A program made the position numbers and the translations under genes. A DNA stretch of 45,984 bases from Phytobacter massiliensis JC163 (lineage in GTDB: Bacteria > Pseudomonadota > Gammaproteobacteria > Enterobacterales > Enterobacteriaceae): positions 381,166-427,149 of the forward strand of contig NZ_HE578946.1 in NCBI RefSeq assembly GCF_000321045.1. Reading direction: 5' to 3'. Positions 1-7,725 of this stretch are shown here, piece after piece. Position 1 is the first letter of the stretch. Each line of letters opens with the position of its first letter. Below the pieces are notes generated by a model, which had not been told where the DNA came from, ran no database searches, and saw nothing but the letters and a program-made list of their open reading frames with translations.

Positions 1-18
1 TCTGCATAGCAGAACAAA

Positions 19-46
19 CCGGGTCGCTTCGGCGGCCCGTTTTTTT
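19..46 (+). terminator. Rho-independent terminator of the gene left of the window
   Basis: GGGTCGC (21-27) pairs with GCGGCCC (32-38) around a TTCG loop, with one G-T pair, followed by seven T. It ends a rightward transcript that starts outside the window. By E. coli synteny the upstream gene would be tktA; that is inference. Confidence 0.85.
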
Positions 47-62
47 ATCCGTCCCGACGTGT

Positions 63-76
63 TTCAGATCATAAAA
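63..76 (+). other. placeholder-free note: AT-rich stretch before the CRP site
   Basis: This AT-rich stretch lies between the terminator at 19-46 and the CRP site at 100-115. I see no gene or clear motif in it. The small leader hairpin of the cmt operon is listed separately at 263-276. Confidence 0.1.
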
Positions 77-95
77 AATCATTCAGGCAAGACTA

Positions 96-119
96 TTTTG
101 GTGATATATATCACATATA
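96..119. promoter_or_regulatory. CRP-binding site upstream of cmtB
   Basis: GGTGA-TATATA-TCACA at 100-115 matches the CRP consensus TGTGA-N6-TCACA in 9 of 10 positions, with AT-rich flanks. It lies about 220 bp before the cmtB start, as expected for a catabolite-controlled PTS operon. I could not assign a clear -10 or -35. The rest of 1-332 holds only the terminator at 19-46 and a small leader hairpin at 63-76. Confidence 0.65.
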
Positions 120-262
120 TTAATGTGTGTTTTTTGCAGTATTTGCAACCCACCTCTCATTTTATCTATTGCAAAAATAAAACCATCTTTTAATTAATTG
201 ATTTTTAACGGTTGTTGAAAATTCCTGGTTTCCGACTGCGCCACTTTCGCTGCGTTGCTTTA

Positions 263-290
263 GCCTGCCGACAGGCGTATTTTATTTTTG
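263..290 (+). other. Leader hairpin upstream of cmtB
   Basis: GCCTG (263-267) and CAGGC (272-276) form a 5-bp GC stem with a 4-nt loop, followed by a T-rich tract to 290. It could be a weak attenuator or an RNA-stability hairpin. The short stem makes terminator activity uncertain. Confidence 0.25.
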
Positions 291-332
291 AACATCGGAA
301 GTACCCCTAATAATAAAATACGAGGACGCGTT

Positions 333-776
333 ATGCGCTTAATTGATTATTTTCCTCCGAGCTCTATCGCCATTAAATCGTCGGCAGCCAACTGGCAGCA
401 GGCCATAGATTTGTCTATGGCGTCGCTGCTACGCAATAAATATGTCAGCGCAGAGTATGTGCAGGCTATTAAAGACTCAACGTTAAGTAATGGCCCTTAT
501 TATATTCTGGCGCCGCAGGTGGCAATGCCTCATGCGCGGCCCGAATTTGGCGCGCTGAAAACCGGAATGTCATTAACTTTGTTAAAGGAGTCTGTGGCTT
601 TTGGTGAAAAGTCAGAGCCGGTTAAATTATTAATCGGCCTGTCTGCTGCTGATTCTGATTCACATATTGGCGCTATCCAGGCATTAAGCGAATTATTATG
701 TGAAGATGAAAATCTCTCCGCTTTATTATCAGCAAATACTGAGCATCAACTCGCCGCCATCATTTCACGTGCGTAA
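333..776 (+). CDS. cmtB: PTS system mannitol-family EIIA component CmtB
   Basis: EIIA protein of a mannitol/fructose-type phosphotransferase system. It passes phosphate from HPr to the EIIB domain of the next gene product, in the cytoplasm. It has 147 residues, about the size of E. coli CmtB, which it closely resembles. The phosphoacceptor is probably His67 in the motif AMPHARPE. I chose the ATG at 333 (MRLIDYF) because it matches the family N-terminus and has AGGA six bases upstream; an in-frame TTG at 288 would add 15 unlikely residues. It is first in the cmtB-cmtA-yggP-yggF-yggD-yggC operon and lies downstream of a CRP-type site. The true substrate is unproven: the E. coli system is called cryptic mannitol PTS. 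Confidence 0.92.
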   Translation: MRLIDYFPPSSIAIKSSAANWQQAIDLSMASLLRNKYVSAEYVQAIKDSTLSNGPYYILAPQVAMPHARPEFGALKTGMSLTLLKESVAFGEKSEPVKLLIGLSAADSDSHIGAIQALSELLCEDENLSALLSANTEHQLAAIISRA

Positions 777-799
777 ATATGCGCTGACAGGATACAATT

Positions 800-2179
800 A
801 TGGAAAACAAGTCTGCTCGTGCGAAAGTCCAGGCTTTTGGAGGGTTTTTGACCGCAATGGTCATCCCTAATATTGGTGCCTTTATTGCCTGGGGTTTTAT
901 TACCGCTTTATTTATTCCTACTGGCTGGATGCCAAACGAACATTTCGCCAAAATCGTCGGCCCGATGATCACCTATTTGCTGCCGGTGATGATTGGCTCA
1001 ACGGGCGGCCATCTGGTGGGCGGCAAGCGCGGCGCCGTAATGGGGGGTATTGGCACTATCGGGGTTATCGTCGGTGCGGATATCCCGATGTTCCTTGGCG
1101 CGATGATCATGGGCCCGTTAGGAGGGCTGATCATTAAGCATATCGACCGACTGCTGGACAAACGGATCCCGGCAGGGTTCGAGATGGTCATCAATAACTT
1201 CTCGCTCGGTATCGCTGGCATGGTGTTATGCCTGCTTGGCTTCGAAATCATTGGTCCGGCGGTACTGATTGCCAATACCTTTGTGAAAGAGTGTATTGAG
1301 GCGATGGTACATGCGGGTTATCTGCCTCTGCTTTCGCTCATTAACGAGCCGGCAAAAATTCTGTTCCTCAATAACGCTATCGATCAGGGGGTCTATTACC
1401 CGCTGGGGATGCAGCAGGCGTCAACAACCGGCAAGTCTATTTTCTTTATGGTGGCCTCAAACCCAGGGCCTGGGCTTGGACTGCTGCTGGCTTTCTCCAT
1501 CTTCGGTAAAGGGATGAGTAAACGTTCTGCCCCTGGCGCGATGATCATTCACTTCCTGGGCGGTATTCATGAACTCTATTTCCCCTATGTTCTGATGAAA
1601 CCGCTGACGCTGATTGCCATGATTGCAGGCGGCATGTCCGGTACGTTTGTCTTCAACCTGCTTGATGGCGGTTTAGTTGCGGGCCCAAGTCCGGGTTCTA
1701 TCTTCGCTTATCTGGCCCTGACGCCGAAAGGATCGTTTATTGCCACTATCGCAGGGGTATCCATTGGTACGCTGGTCTCGTTCGTTATTACCTCGTTTAT
1801 TCTCAAGCTGGAAAAAAACAGCGGCGAAGAGACCGAAAGCGAATTTGCCGACTCGGCAAAAGCCGTGAAGCAAATGAAGAGTGAAGGCGCCTGGCAGCCA
1901 GCGGCAATTAAACATGTGGCTTTCGTTTGTGATGCGGGAATGGGTTCCAGCGCGATGGGCGCAACGACATTCCGTCGCCGCCTGGAGAAAAACGGTCAGC
2001 AAATTAAAGTTCAGCATTATGCTATCGAAAATGTACCTGCGGATGCCGATATTATCGTGACGCATGCCAGCCTGGAAGGGCGCGTTAAAATTGTCACGGA
2101 TAAGCCACTTATTCTTATTGATAACTATATTGGCGATCCTCGGCTGGATACTTTATTCGAACAGCTGACAGCGAAATAA
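800..2179 (+). CDS. cmtA: PTS system mannitol-family EIIBC component CmtA
   Basis: Inner-membrane permease that imports and phosphorylates a hexitol-like substrate. The 459-residue protein has an N-terminal EIIC domain with many hydrophobic segments (to about residue 335). The motif GGIHELYFPY contains Glu258, which matches the substrate-binding Glu of mannitol permease. A charged linker follows, then a C-terminal EIIB domain whose phosphocysteine is Cys377 in VCDAGMGSSAMG. Unlike MtlA it lacks a fused EIIA; that role falls to CmtB, encoded 23 bp upstream. The length agrees with E. coli CmtA (about 460). Whether it transports mannitol or another polyol cannot be read from sequence. Confidence 0.92.
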   Translation: MENKSARAKVQAFGGFLTAMVIPNIGAFIAWGFITALFIPTGWMPNEHFAKIVGPMITYLLPVMIGSTGGHLVGGKRGAVMGGIGTIGVIVGADIPMFLGAMIMGPLGGLIIKHIDRLLDKRIPAGFEMVINNFSLGIAGMVLCLLGFEIIGPAVLIANTFVKECIEAMVHAGYLPLLSLINEPAKILFLNNAIDQGVYYPLGMQQASTTGKSIFFMVASNPGPGLGLLLAFSIFGKGMSKRSAPGAMIIHFLGGIHELYFPYVLMKPLTLIAMIAGGMSGTFVFNLLDGGLVAGPSPGSIFAYLALTPKGSFIATIAGVSIGTLVSFVITSFILKLEKNSGEETESEFADSAKAVKQMKSEGAWQPAAIKHVAFVCDAGMGSSAMGATTFRRRLEKNGQQIKVQHYAIENVPADADIIVTHASLEGRVKIVTDKPLILIDNYIGDPRLDTLFEQLTAK

Positions 2180-2196
2180 ATTCAACGGTGGTATAT

Positions 2197-3474
2197 ATGA
2201 AAACAAAAGTTGCAGCGATCTATGGTAAAGGGGACGTACGTATTCGTGAGTTTGAGCTGCCCCCGATTACCGACAATGAGTTATTAGTGAGCGTTATTTC
2301 CGACAGCGTCTGTTTATCAACCTGGAAAGCGGCAAAATTAGGCAGCGACCATAAACGTGTGCCAGACGATTTGCAAAATCATCCGGTTATTACCGGCCAT
2401 GAATGCGCCGGGGTGATTGTTGAGGTCGGGAAAAACCTGGCGGATAAATATAAGAAGGGTGAACGCTTTGTTTTGCAGCCAGCAATGGGATTGCCCAGCG
2501 GCTATTCAGCAGGCTATAGCTACGAATATTTCGGCGGCAATGCGACGTATATGATCATCCCGGAGTTCGCTATCAATTTAGGGTGCGTTTTACCCTATCG
2601 CGGCGCTTATTTTGCCGCCGCTTCGCTGGCGGAGCCGATGTGCTGCATCATTGGCGCCTATAAAGCCAATTATCACACCACTCCTTATGTCTATGAGCAT
2701 CGCATGGGGATTAAACCCGGCGGCAATCTGGCGCTCCTTGCCTGCGCCGGGCCGATGGGGATTGGCGCCATCGATTATGCCATCAACGGCGGTATCGCCC
2801 CGAAACGTATCGTGGTGGTGGATATCGACGATGCGCGGCTGGCACAGGCGCAGAAACTGTTGCCGGTTGAGCTGGCGGCGAGCAAGGGTATTGAACTGAG
2901 CTATATCAATACCAGCGCTCTGGAAAACCCGCAGCAGACGCTGCGGGAGCTGACCGGTGGGCACGGCTTTGATGATGTTTTTGTCTATGCCGCGGTGCCT
3001 TCGGTGATTGAACTGGCGGATGATCTACTGGCGGAAGATGGCTGCCTCAATTTCTTTGCCGGTCCGACGGATGCCAACTTCAAAGTGCCCTTTAATTTCT
3101 ACAATGTTCACTACAACAGTACGCACATTGTGGGCACCTCCGGTGGGTCTACCGATGACATGATCGAGGCCATCGAGAAGAGCGCCACGGGCGCATTGCA
3201 GCCCTCGTTTATGGTGACGCATATCGGCGGTCTGGACGCGGTTCCGGAGACGGTTCTTAACCTGCCTTCTATACCGGGGGGCAAAAAGCTTATTTATAAC
3301 GGCGTCACGATGCCCTTAACCGCCATCAGCGATTTTAAACGTAAAGGGGAGACCGACCCGCTATTTCGGGAGCTGGCGCGTCTGGTCGAGCCGACGCATG
3401 GCATCTGGAATGAACAGGCAGAGAAGTATCTGCTTGCCCAGTTTGGGGTTGATACGGGGGAGGCTGCGCAATGA
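2197..3474 (+). CDS. yggP: Zinc-binding alcohol dehydrogenase family protein YggP
   Basis: Putative cytoplasmic NAD(P)-dependent dehydrogenase of the medium-chain/zinc family, 425 residues and very similar to E. coli YggP. Visible features are the GHECAGVIVEVG segment typical of the zinc-enzyme N-terminal domain and a nucleotide-binding stretch ACAGPMGIGAIDY followed by VVVVDIDD. The ATG at 2197 (MKTKVAAIYG) is chosen over one 9 bases upstream because it matches the family N-terminus. It sits 17 bp after cmtA and overlaps yggF by 4 bp, so it is translationally coupled. Context suggests oxidation of the phosphorylated polyol delivered by the PTS, analogous to sorbitol- or mannitol-phosphate dehydrogenases. 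This is inference; no substrate is known to me. Confidence 0.9.
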   Translation: MKTKVAAIYGKGDVRIREFELPPITDNELLVSVISDSVCLSTWKAAKLGSDHKRVPDDLQNHPVITGHECAGVIVEVGKNLADKYKKGERFVLQPAMGLPSGYSAGYSYEYFGGNATYMIIPEFAINLGCVLPYRGAYFAAASLAEPMCCIIGAYKANYHTTPYVYEHRMGIKPGGNLALLACAGPMGIGAIDYAINGGIAPKRIVVVDIDDARLAQAQKLLPVELAASKGIELSYINTSALENPQQTLRELTGGHGFDDVFVYAAVPSVIELADDLLAEDGCLNFFAGPTDANFKVPFNFYNVHYNSTHIVGTSGGSTDDMIEAIEKSATGALQPSFMVTHIGGLDAVPETVLNLPSIPGGKKLIYNGVTMPLTAISDFKRKGETDPLFRELARLVEPTHGIWNEQAEKYLLAQFGVDTGEAAQ

Positions 3475-4442
3475 TGTCGTTAGCGTGGCCGCTGTTACGG
3501 GTTACGGAACAGGCGGCGCTCGCCGCCTGGCCGCAAACCGGCTGCGGCGATAAAAATAAGATTGATGGCGTGGCGGTGGCCGCCATGCGTGATGCGCTCA
3601 ATCAGATGGCGATGAAAGGCCGCATCGTCATCGGTGAAGGTGAAATTGACCACGCGCCGATGCTCTATATTGGCGAGAAGGTGGGCACCGGCGACGGCCC
3701 CGCTGTTGATATCGCCGTCGATCCTATTGAAGGGACGCGGATGGTGGCGATGGGGCAAAACAACGCGCTGGCGGTGATGGCATTCGCCCCCCAGGGCAGT
3801 TTGCTGCATGCCCCCGATATGTATATGGAGAAACTGGTGGTCAACCGTCGGGCGCGGGGAGTGATCGATCTGCACAAGCCGCTGGCGGAAAACCTGCGGG
3901 CGGTCGCGGCAGCGCTGGGTAAGCCGCTGGATGAGCTACGAATGGTCACTCTCGATAAACCCCGTCAGCAGCCCGCTATCCAGTGCGCCGCCGGGATGGG
4001 GGTCAAAGTCTTCGCCTTGCCGGATGGCGATGTCGCCGCCAGCGTGCTGACCTGCCTGCCGGACAACCCCTTTGACGTGATGTACACCATAGGGGGAGCG
4101 CCGGAAGGGGTGATTTCCGCATGCGCGGTCAGGGCGCTAGAGGGCGATATGCACGCCTCGCTGCTTGATTTTTGTCAGGCGAAGGGAGAGAGCGAAGCGC
4201 ACCAGCAGATTGCCCGCGATGAGCATCGTCGCTGTCGGGAAATGGGGGTTGAAGTTAACCGGGTTTATACCCTTAACGAACTGGTTAACAGCGACACCCT
4301 TTTATTTTCCGCCACGGGCGTAACCGGCGGCGATTTAATGAAAGGGATCTATCGAAGCGGACAGACAATTCATACCCAAACATTGCTCATCAATGGTATA
4401 GAACGGACCTGTAATATTATAGACTCACTGCATTACGGGTGA
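3471..4442 (+). CDS. yggF: Class II fructose-1,6-bisphosphatase homologue YggF (GlpX family)
   Basis: Metal-dependent sugar bisphosphatase of the GlpX family, 323 residues, close to E. coli YggF. Characteristic segments are GCGDKNKIDGVAV near the N-terminus, VIGEGEID followed by VDPIEGTRMVAMG (metal and phosphate binding), and the glycine-rich YTIGGAPEGVIS. The start ATG at 3471 overlaps the yggP stop in an ATGA arrangement and is followed at once by a second ATG. The main gluconeogenic phosphatases of enterobacteria are Fbp and GlpX; YggF is an extra copy. Its place in a PTS-dehydrogenase operon suggests a bisphosphate made in that pathway as the real substrate, which is inference. Confidence 0.92.
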   Translation: MMSLAWPLLRVTEQAALAAWPQTGCGDKNKIDGVAVAAMRDALNQMAMKGRIVIGEGEIDHAPMLYIGEKVGTGDGPAVDIAVDPIEGTRMVAMGQNNALAVMAFAPQGSLLHAPDMYMEKLVVNRRARGVIDLHKPLAENLRAVAAALGKPLDELRMVTLDKPRQQPAIQCAAGMGVKVFALPDGDVAASVLTCLPDNPFDVMYTIGGAPEGVISACAVRALEGDMHASLLDFCQAKGESEAHQQIARDEHRRCREMGVEVNRVYTLNELVNSDTLLFSATGVTGGDLMKGIYRSGQTIHTQTLLINGIERTCNIIDSLHYG

Positions 4443-4457
4443 TTTATCGGGATACCA

Positions 4458-4967
4458 ATGACGACGTTGACAGAAGATGACGTGCTGGAAAAGCTGGATG
4501 CGCAGCCAGAGCTGAGCGCTTTTATGGCGACAGCGAATGACATACTGCTACAGGCCATTAAATCTTTTCTGCCGTCATTATTCGTGAATAACGATGAAGA
4601 AATCGTGGAGTATGCGGTTAAACCGCTGTTGGCCCAGAGCGGGCCGCTGGATGATATTGATGTGGCGCTGCGGCTGATCTATGCCCTGGGAAAAATAGAT
4701 AAGTGGTTATATGCGGATATCATGCATTTCTCGCAGTTTCACCACTATCTTTTAAGCCAGGATGACCCGCCCGACTTCGCGAGTGATATATGCTGGGATT
4801 TTATTAATAACGTCAATACCATCACGCGCAACGCCGCCTTGTTTAACTCGTTGAAAACGATGAAGTTCGCCGACTTTGCACTTTATTCTGCAGCGCGATA
4901 CGTGTCGATGACCAAATCCGCGCTGGCATTAGCGGTGACCAGCATAATAAAGGATCTCGACTCGTGA
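4458..4967 (+). CDS. yggD: MtlR-family protein YggD (FumE)
   Basis: Small mostly helical protein of 169 residues in the MtlR (mannitol operon repressor) family, highly similar to E. coli YggD. The most conserved stretch is VNNDEEIVEYAVKPLLAQSG (residues about 43-62), followed by GPLDDIDVALRLIYALGKI. MtlR relatives modulate mannitol operons without a classical DNA-binding domain, so a regulatory role for the cmt operon is plausible. E. coli YggD has also been reported to have fumarase activity and named FumE. The sequence alone does not decide between these roles. Its stop overlaps the GTG start of yggC by 4 bp. Confidence 0.88.
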   Translation: MTTLTEDDVLEKLDAQPELSAFMATANDILLQAIKSFLPSLFVNNDEEIVEYAVKPLLAQSGPLDDIDVALRLIYALGKIDKWLYADIMHFSQFHHYLLSQDDPPDFASDICWDFINNVNTITRNAALFNSLKTMKFADFALYSAARYVSMTKSALALAVTSIIKDLDS

Positions 4968-5692
4968 AAATAAAGCTATCCGTTAATGGACTAGAGGTGG
5001 AAGCCCACTATAGCGATACCGAAATAGAAACGGTGCACAAACCGCTTTTAAAAAGGCTGGCCCAATTACAGCGTCGGCCTTCTTCTTCGCGCACCGTTAT
5101 TTTCCTCAGTGCGCCGCCGGGCACGGGTAAATCGACGCTTACTGCTTTCTGGACGTGGCTCGCTGAGCAGGACGGCGGGCTTCCCGCGATACAAACTTTA
5201 CCGATGGATGGTTTTCATCATTATAACAGCTGGCTTGAGCAACATAATTTACGGGCCAGAAAAGGGGCTCCGGAAACGTTCAACGTAGAGAAGCTTGCGC
5301 AGAATTTACAGGATATTTGCAGTCAGCAGGCGGCAAGCTGGCCGCAATACAGCCGGCAGCTTCATGAGCCGGTTGAGGCCGCCATTCAGGTTATCTCCCC
5401 GCTGGTGATTGTCGAAGGCAACTGGCTGCTGCTGGACGATGCGCGCTGGGCTATGTTACGTCAGTACTGCGATTTCAGCCTGTTTATTCGCGCCCCGGCC
5501 GGGGTACTTCGGGAACGGCTGATTGCGCGAAAAATGGCGGGCGGCCTCTCCAGGCAGGAGGCGGAAGCATTCTACAGGCGTACGGATGGACCAAACGTCG
5601 AAAAGGTGCTTTCCCAAAGCGTTCCGGCCAGCCTGACGCTTGAGATGGAGAGCGACGGCGGCTATCGGCTGGCATCGCCCCTTACCGTGTGA
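4964..5692 (+). CDS. yggC: P-loop kinase-like protein YggC
   Basis: Putative nucleoside-triphosphate hydrolase/kinase related to the uridine kinase and pantothenate kinase group, 242 residues. The Walker A motif SAPPGTGKST is at residues 49-58. Further on are the segments LPMDGFHHYN and RKGAPETFN, which look like the substrate lid of phosphoribulokinase/uridine kinase proteins, and a hydrophobic Walker B-like strand VIVEGNWLLLDD. The start is GTG at 4964, inside the yggD stop (GTGA overlap), with AAGGA upstream. It is the last gene of the cmt-ygg operon. It could phosphorylate a sugar intermediate that YggF later dephosphorylates, or the reverse; no function is established. Its 3-prime end overlaps the convergent ATPase gene by 11 bp. 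Confidence 0.88.
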   Translation: MKIKLSVNGLEVEAHYSDTEIETVHKPLLKRLAQLQRRPSSSRTVIFLSAPPGTGKSTLTAFWTWLAEQDGGLPAIQTLPMDGFHHYNSWLEQHNLRARKGAPETFNVEKLAQNLQDICSQQAASWPQYSRQLHEPVEAAIQVISPLVIVEGNWLLLDDARWAMLRQYCDFSLFIRAPAGVLRERLIARKMAGGLSRQEAEAFYRRTDGPNVEKVLSQSVPASLTLEMESDGGYRLASPLTV

Positions 5693-6362
5693 GCACCTCA
5701 TCCGGCGTCCCGTCGGCGGCGATTTTCCCGCCCTGTAAGCGCAGGACGCGCGCAAAGTACCGGTCGATAAACGCATAATCGTGGCTGATAGCCAGCACCG
5801 TCGTGCCACGCTGCTGGCAGGCCATTAGCCAGCGTTCAAAAATGCCCAGCCAGCGATCGTCAAAATCGCGGCTGGGTTCATCGAGTAATAACAGCGGCGG
5901 CGCCAGCGCTTCCAGGCAGGCGACCGCCACCATGCGCCGCTGCGCGGAGTGCAGGTCAAGCGGGTGCGCCGTGGCGACATCGGTTAATTCACACAGCGCA
6001 AGCGCATCGGCGGCACGACGGCTGATTTCCGCTGCGGGCAGCTTTTGCAGCCGCAGGCCAAATTCCACTTCATCAACGACCCGGCTGTGGAATATCTGGT
6101 GCTCCGCCTCCTGGAACAACACCCCGATATGCGCCGCCCGCTGGCGGTTTTTCAGCGCGGTCAGCGGCTGGTTTTGCAGCTTCACAGCGCCGTGGGTGGG
6201 CGTAAGCAGCCCGGCCATCAGCCGCAGCAGGGTGGATTTGCCTGCGCCGTTATCGCCGGTTAATGCCACCCACTGCGCGGCTGTAAGATTAAGCGACAGG
6301 GAGTCGATACAGTTTTGTGCGGCCCCCGGCCAGCGAAACGAGACATTCTCAAGATTTAACAT
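5682..6362 (-). CDS. ECF transporter ATPase with degenerate signature motif
   Basis: ABC-type ATPase of 226 residues, one of two energising subunits of an energy-coupling-factor (ECF) vitamin/metabolite importer. Walker A is GDNGAGKST (36-44), the Q-loop Gln is near residue 84, Walker B is LLLLDEP (157-163), and the switch His lies in AISHD (about 194). The ABC signature is unusual: the place of LSGGQ is taken by LHSAQRR (137-143). That damages the half-site this subunit gives to its partner. It is the last gene of the leftward cassette, overlapping its upstream partner by 7 bp and yggC tail to tail by 11 bp. Membership of the ECF group rests on the neighbouring EcfT and S genes. Confidence 0.85.
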   Translation of the reverse strand: MLNLENVSFRWPGAAQNCIDSLSLNLTAAQWVALTGDNGAGKSTLLRLMAGLLTPTHGAVKLQNQPLTALKNRQRAAHIGVLFQEAEHQIFHSRVVDEVEFGLRLQKLPAAEISRRAADALALCELTDVATAHPLDLHSAQRRMVAVACLEALAPPLLLLDEPSRDFDDRWLGIFERWLMACQQRGTTVLAISHDYAFIDRYFARVLRLQGGKIAADGTPDEVLTR

Positions 6363-7030
6363 GGCGCGATCCCCTGTGGGCTAAGCTGCCAGGCGAGCCT
6401 GCAATACGCCCTGAATGGCTGCTGGCGGCGCTCAAACAGCACAATCAGCGCCTGGCGCTGGCGTGCCCATTCATCCAGCCGGGACAGCAGCATCTGTGTG
6501 GCCTGCGGCGTCAGGCGGCTGAACGCCTCATCCAGCAGCAGCAGTTTCGGCTGCATCGCCAGCGCGCTGGCCAGCACCACCCGCTGAGTTTCGCCGCCGG
6601 AGAGCGAGGCCGGGTGGCGATGGCGCAGCGGCTGGCATGCCGTCAGGGTTAAGGCCTCGTCAATGCGGGCGAGGATTTCGCTCTCGCTCAGACAGAGGTT
6701 CTCCGGGCCGAAGGCGACCTCTTCCTCCACGCTGAACGTGCAGCCGGAAAGCTGTAGATAGGGCGACTGCTGTACCAGCTGGATGGTCTGCGCCAGCTCA
6801 ACGAGACTTTTTTCGCCGATGGGCTGGCCCAGCAGTTCGCCTTTTCCGGTTATCTCGCCGGGTAAAAAGTCCGGGAACCAGCCAGCCAGCAACTGCGCCA
6901 GCGTGCTCTTGCCGCTGCCGTTGCCGCCGAAGACCGCCACCATACCCGGCTCGTCGATCCGCAATGTCCAGGCGCGGGGCTCGTCTGCATTGCCGGTAGG
7001 CCGGTAAATCACCTCTTCTAGCGTAACCAT
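6356..7030 (-). CDS. ECF transporter ATPase lacking the switch histidine
   Basis: Second ABC ATPase of the cassette, 224 residues. Walker A is GGNGSGKST (35-43), a canonical signature LSGGETQR lies near residues 130-138, and Walker B is LLLLDEAF. After Walker B the usual H-loop (SHD-like) is replaced by VLFERRQQ, so the switch His appears absent. This complements the defect in the partner ATPase. I chose the start at 7030 (MVTLEEV) because GGGG lies eight bases upstream; an ATG at 7036 has a spacer of only two, and the longer open frame to 7114 runs inside the EcfT gene. The start overlaps the EcfT stop, indicating translational coupling. Confidence 0.83.
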   Translation of the reverse strand: MVTLEEVIYRPTGNADEPRAWTLRIDEPGMVAVFGGNGSGKSTLAQLLAGWFPDFLPGEITGKGELLGQPIGEKSLVELAQTIQLVQQSPYLQLSGCTFSVEEEVAFGPENLCLSESEILARIDEALTLTACQPLRHRHPASLSGGETQRVVLASALAMQPKLLLLDEAFSRLTPQATQMLLSRLDEWARQRQALIVLFERRQQPFRAYCRLAWQLSPQGIAPC

Positions 7031-7725
7031 AGCCATAACCCCAGCTCGCCCACCATAGCGAGCAAAATTGCGTAACGGATATACCGCTGCGCCAGCGTGT
7101 CGACAGGCGCCCACAGCGTGGTGCGCCGGGGATGCAGGCGAAAGGCGCGCATATCCAGCGCTGCCCCGCGTACCGCCAGATCGTTGAGCGCGTTATGGGT
7201 CAGCGGCACCACCAGCGCTGGAATGGCGCGCAGACGCTGATACCAGCGTTCATCCAGGGCGACGCCCCGGGCGCGCTGCGCTTCATGGATCTGCGCAAGG
7301 TTGCGTTTGAACTGCTCTACCACCAGCAGCGGCCCGGCGAACAGCCAGGCAAGCCCCGGCGGCAGGCGGCTGGCGAAGAGGGCGCGAATAAACTGGCGCA
7401 CCGGCACCAGCGCCATCCACAGCTGTGCGGTGGAAACCACCGTCAGAATACGCAGCCAGAGCGCAATAGCGGCCTGCCAGCGCGCCGGATCCCGCGGCTG
7501 GCCGCTTAACCACCATCCCAGCCAGCCGCTGTGCACCAGCCAGAAGCCTGCTCCCATAGAGAGCATCAGCCAGGCGACATAACGCGCCCGCCGCCGCCCG
7601 GCCGGGAACAGCAGCAGGCTCAGGAAGGCCAGCGCGCCGCAGCTCATCAACACCGGCCCCGCAGGAGCCAGCAGCGTTGAGCAGGCAATCAGTGCCCAGA
7701 GCGCCAGAGAGGTGAACGGATGCAT
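7018..7725 (-). CDS. ECF transporter transmembrane component (EcfT family)
   Basis: Integral membrane scaffold of an ECF importer, 235 residues. Several hydrophobic segments fill the N-terminal half (about residues 5-60) and there is one at the C-terminus (about 218-234). Two short Ala-Arg-Gly-type motifs, AQRARGVAL and LAVRGAALDMRAF, lie in the cytoplasmic coupling region; such motifs in EcfT dock into the two ATPases. The start ATG directly abuts the TAA of the S-component gene (no bases between), and its end overlaps the next ATPase gene. Sequence identity to well-known EcfT proteins looks modest, so this is a family assignment only. Confidence 0.83.
   Translation of the reverse strand: MHPFTSLALWALIACSTLLAPAGPVLMSCGALAFLSLLLFPAGRRRARYVAWLMLSMGAGFWLVHSGWLGWWLSGQPRDPARWQAAIALWLRILTVVSTAQLWMALVPVRQFIRALFASRLPPGLAWLFAGPLLVVEQFKRNLAQIHEAQRARGVALDERWYQRLRAIPALVVPLTHNALNDLAVRGAALDMRAFRLHPRRTTLWAPVDTLAQRYIRYAILLAMVGELGLWLWLR

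Noticed and set aside
63-76. The low-confidence entry at 63-76 as a functional element
   Set aside because: This stretch before the CRP site shows no motif; it is kept only as a note that nothing was found. The hairpin mentioned for the cmt leader is at 263-276.
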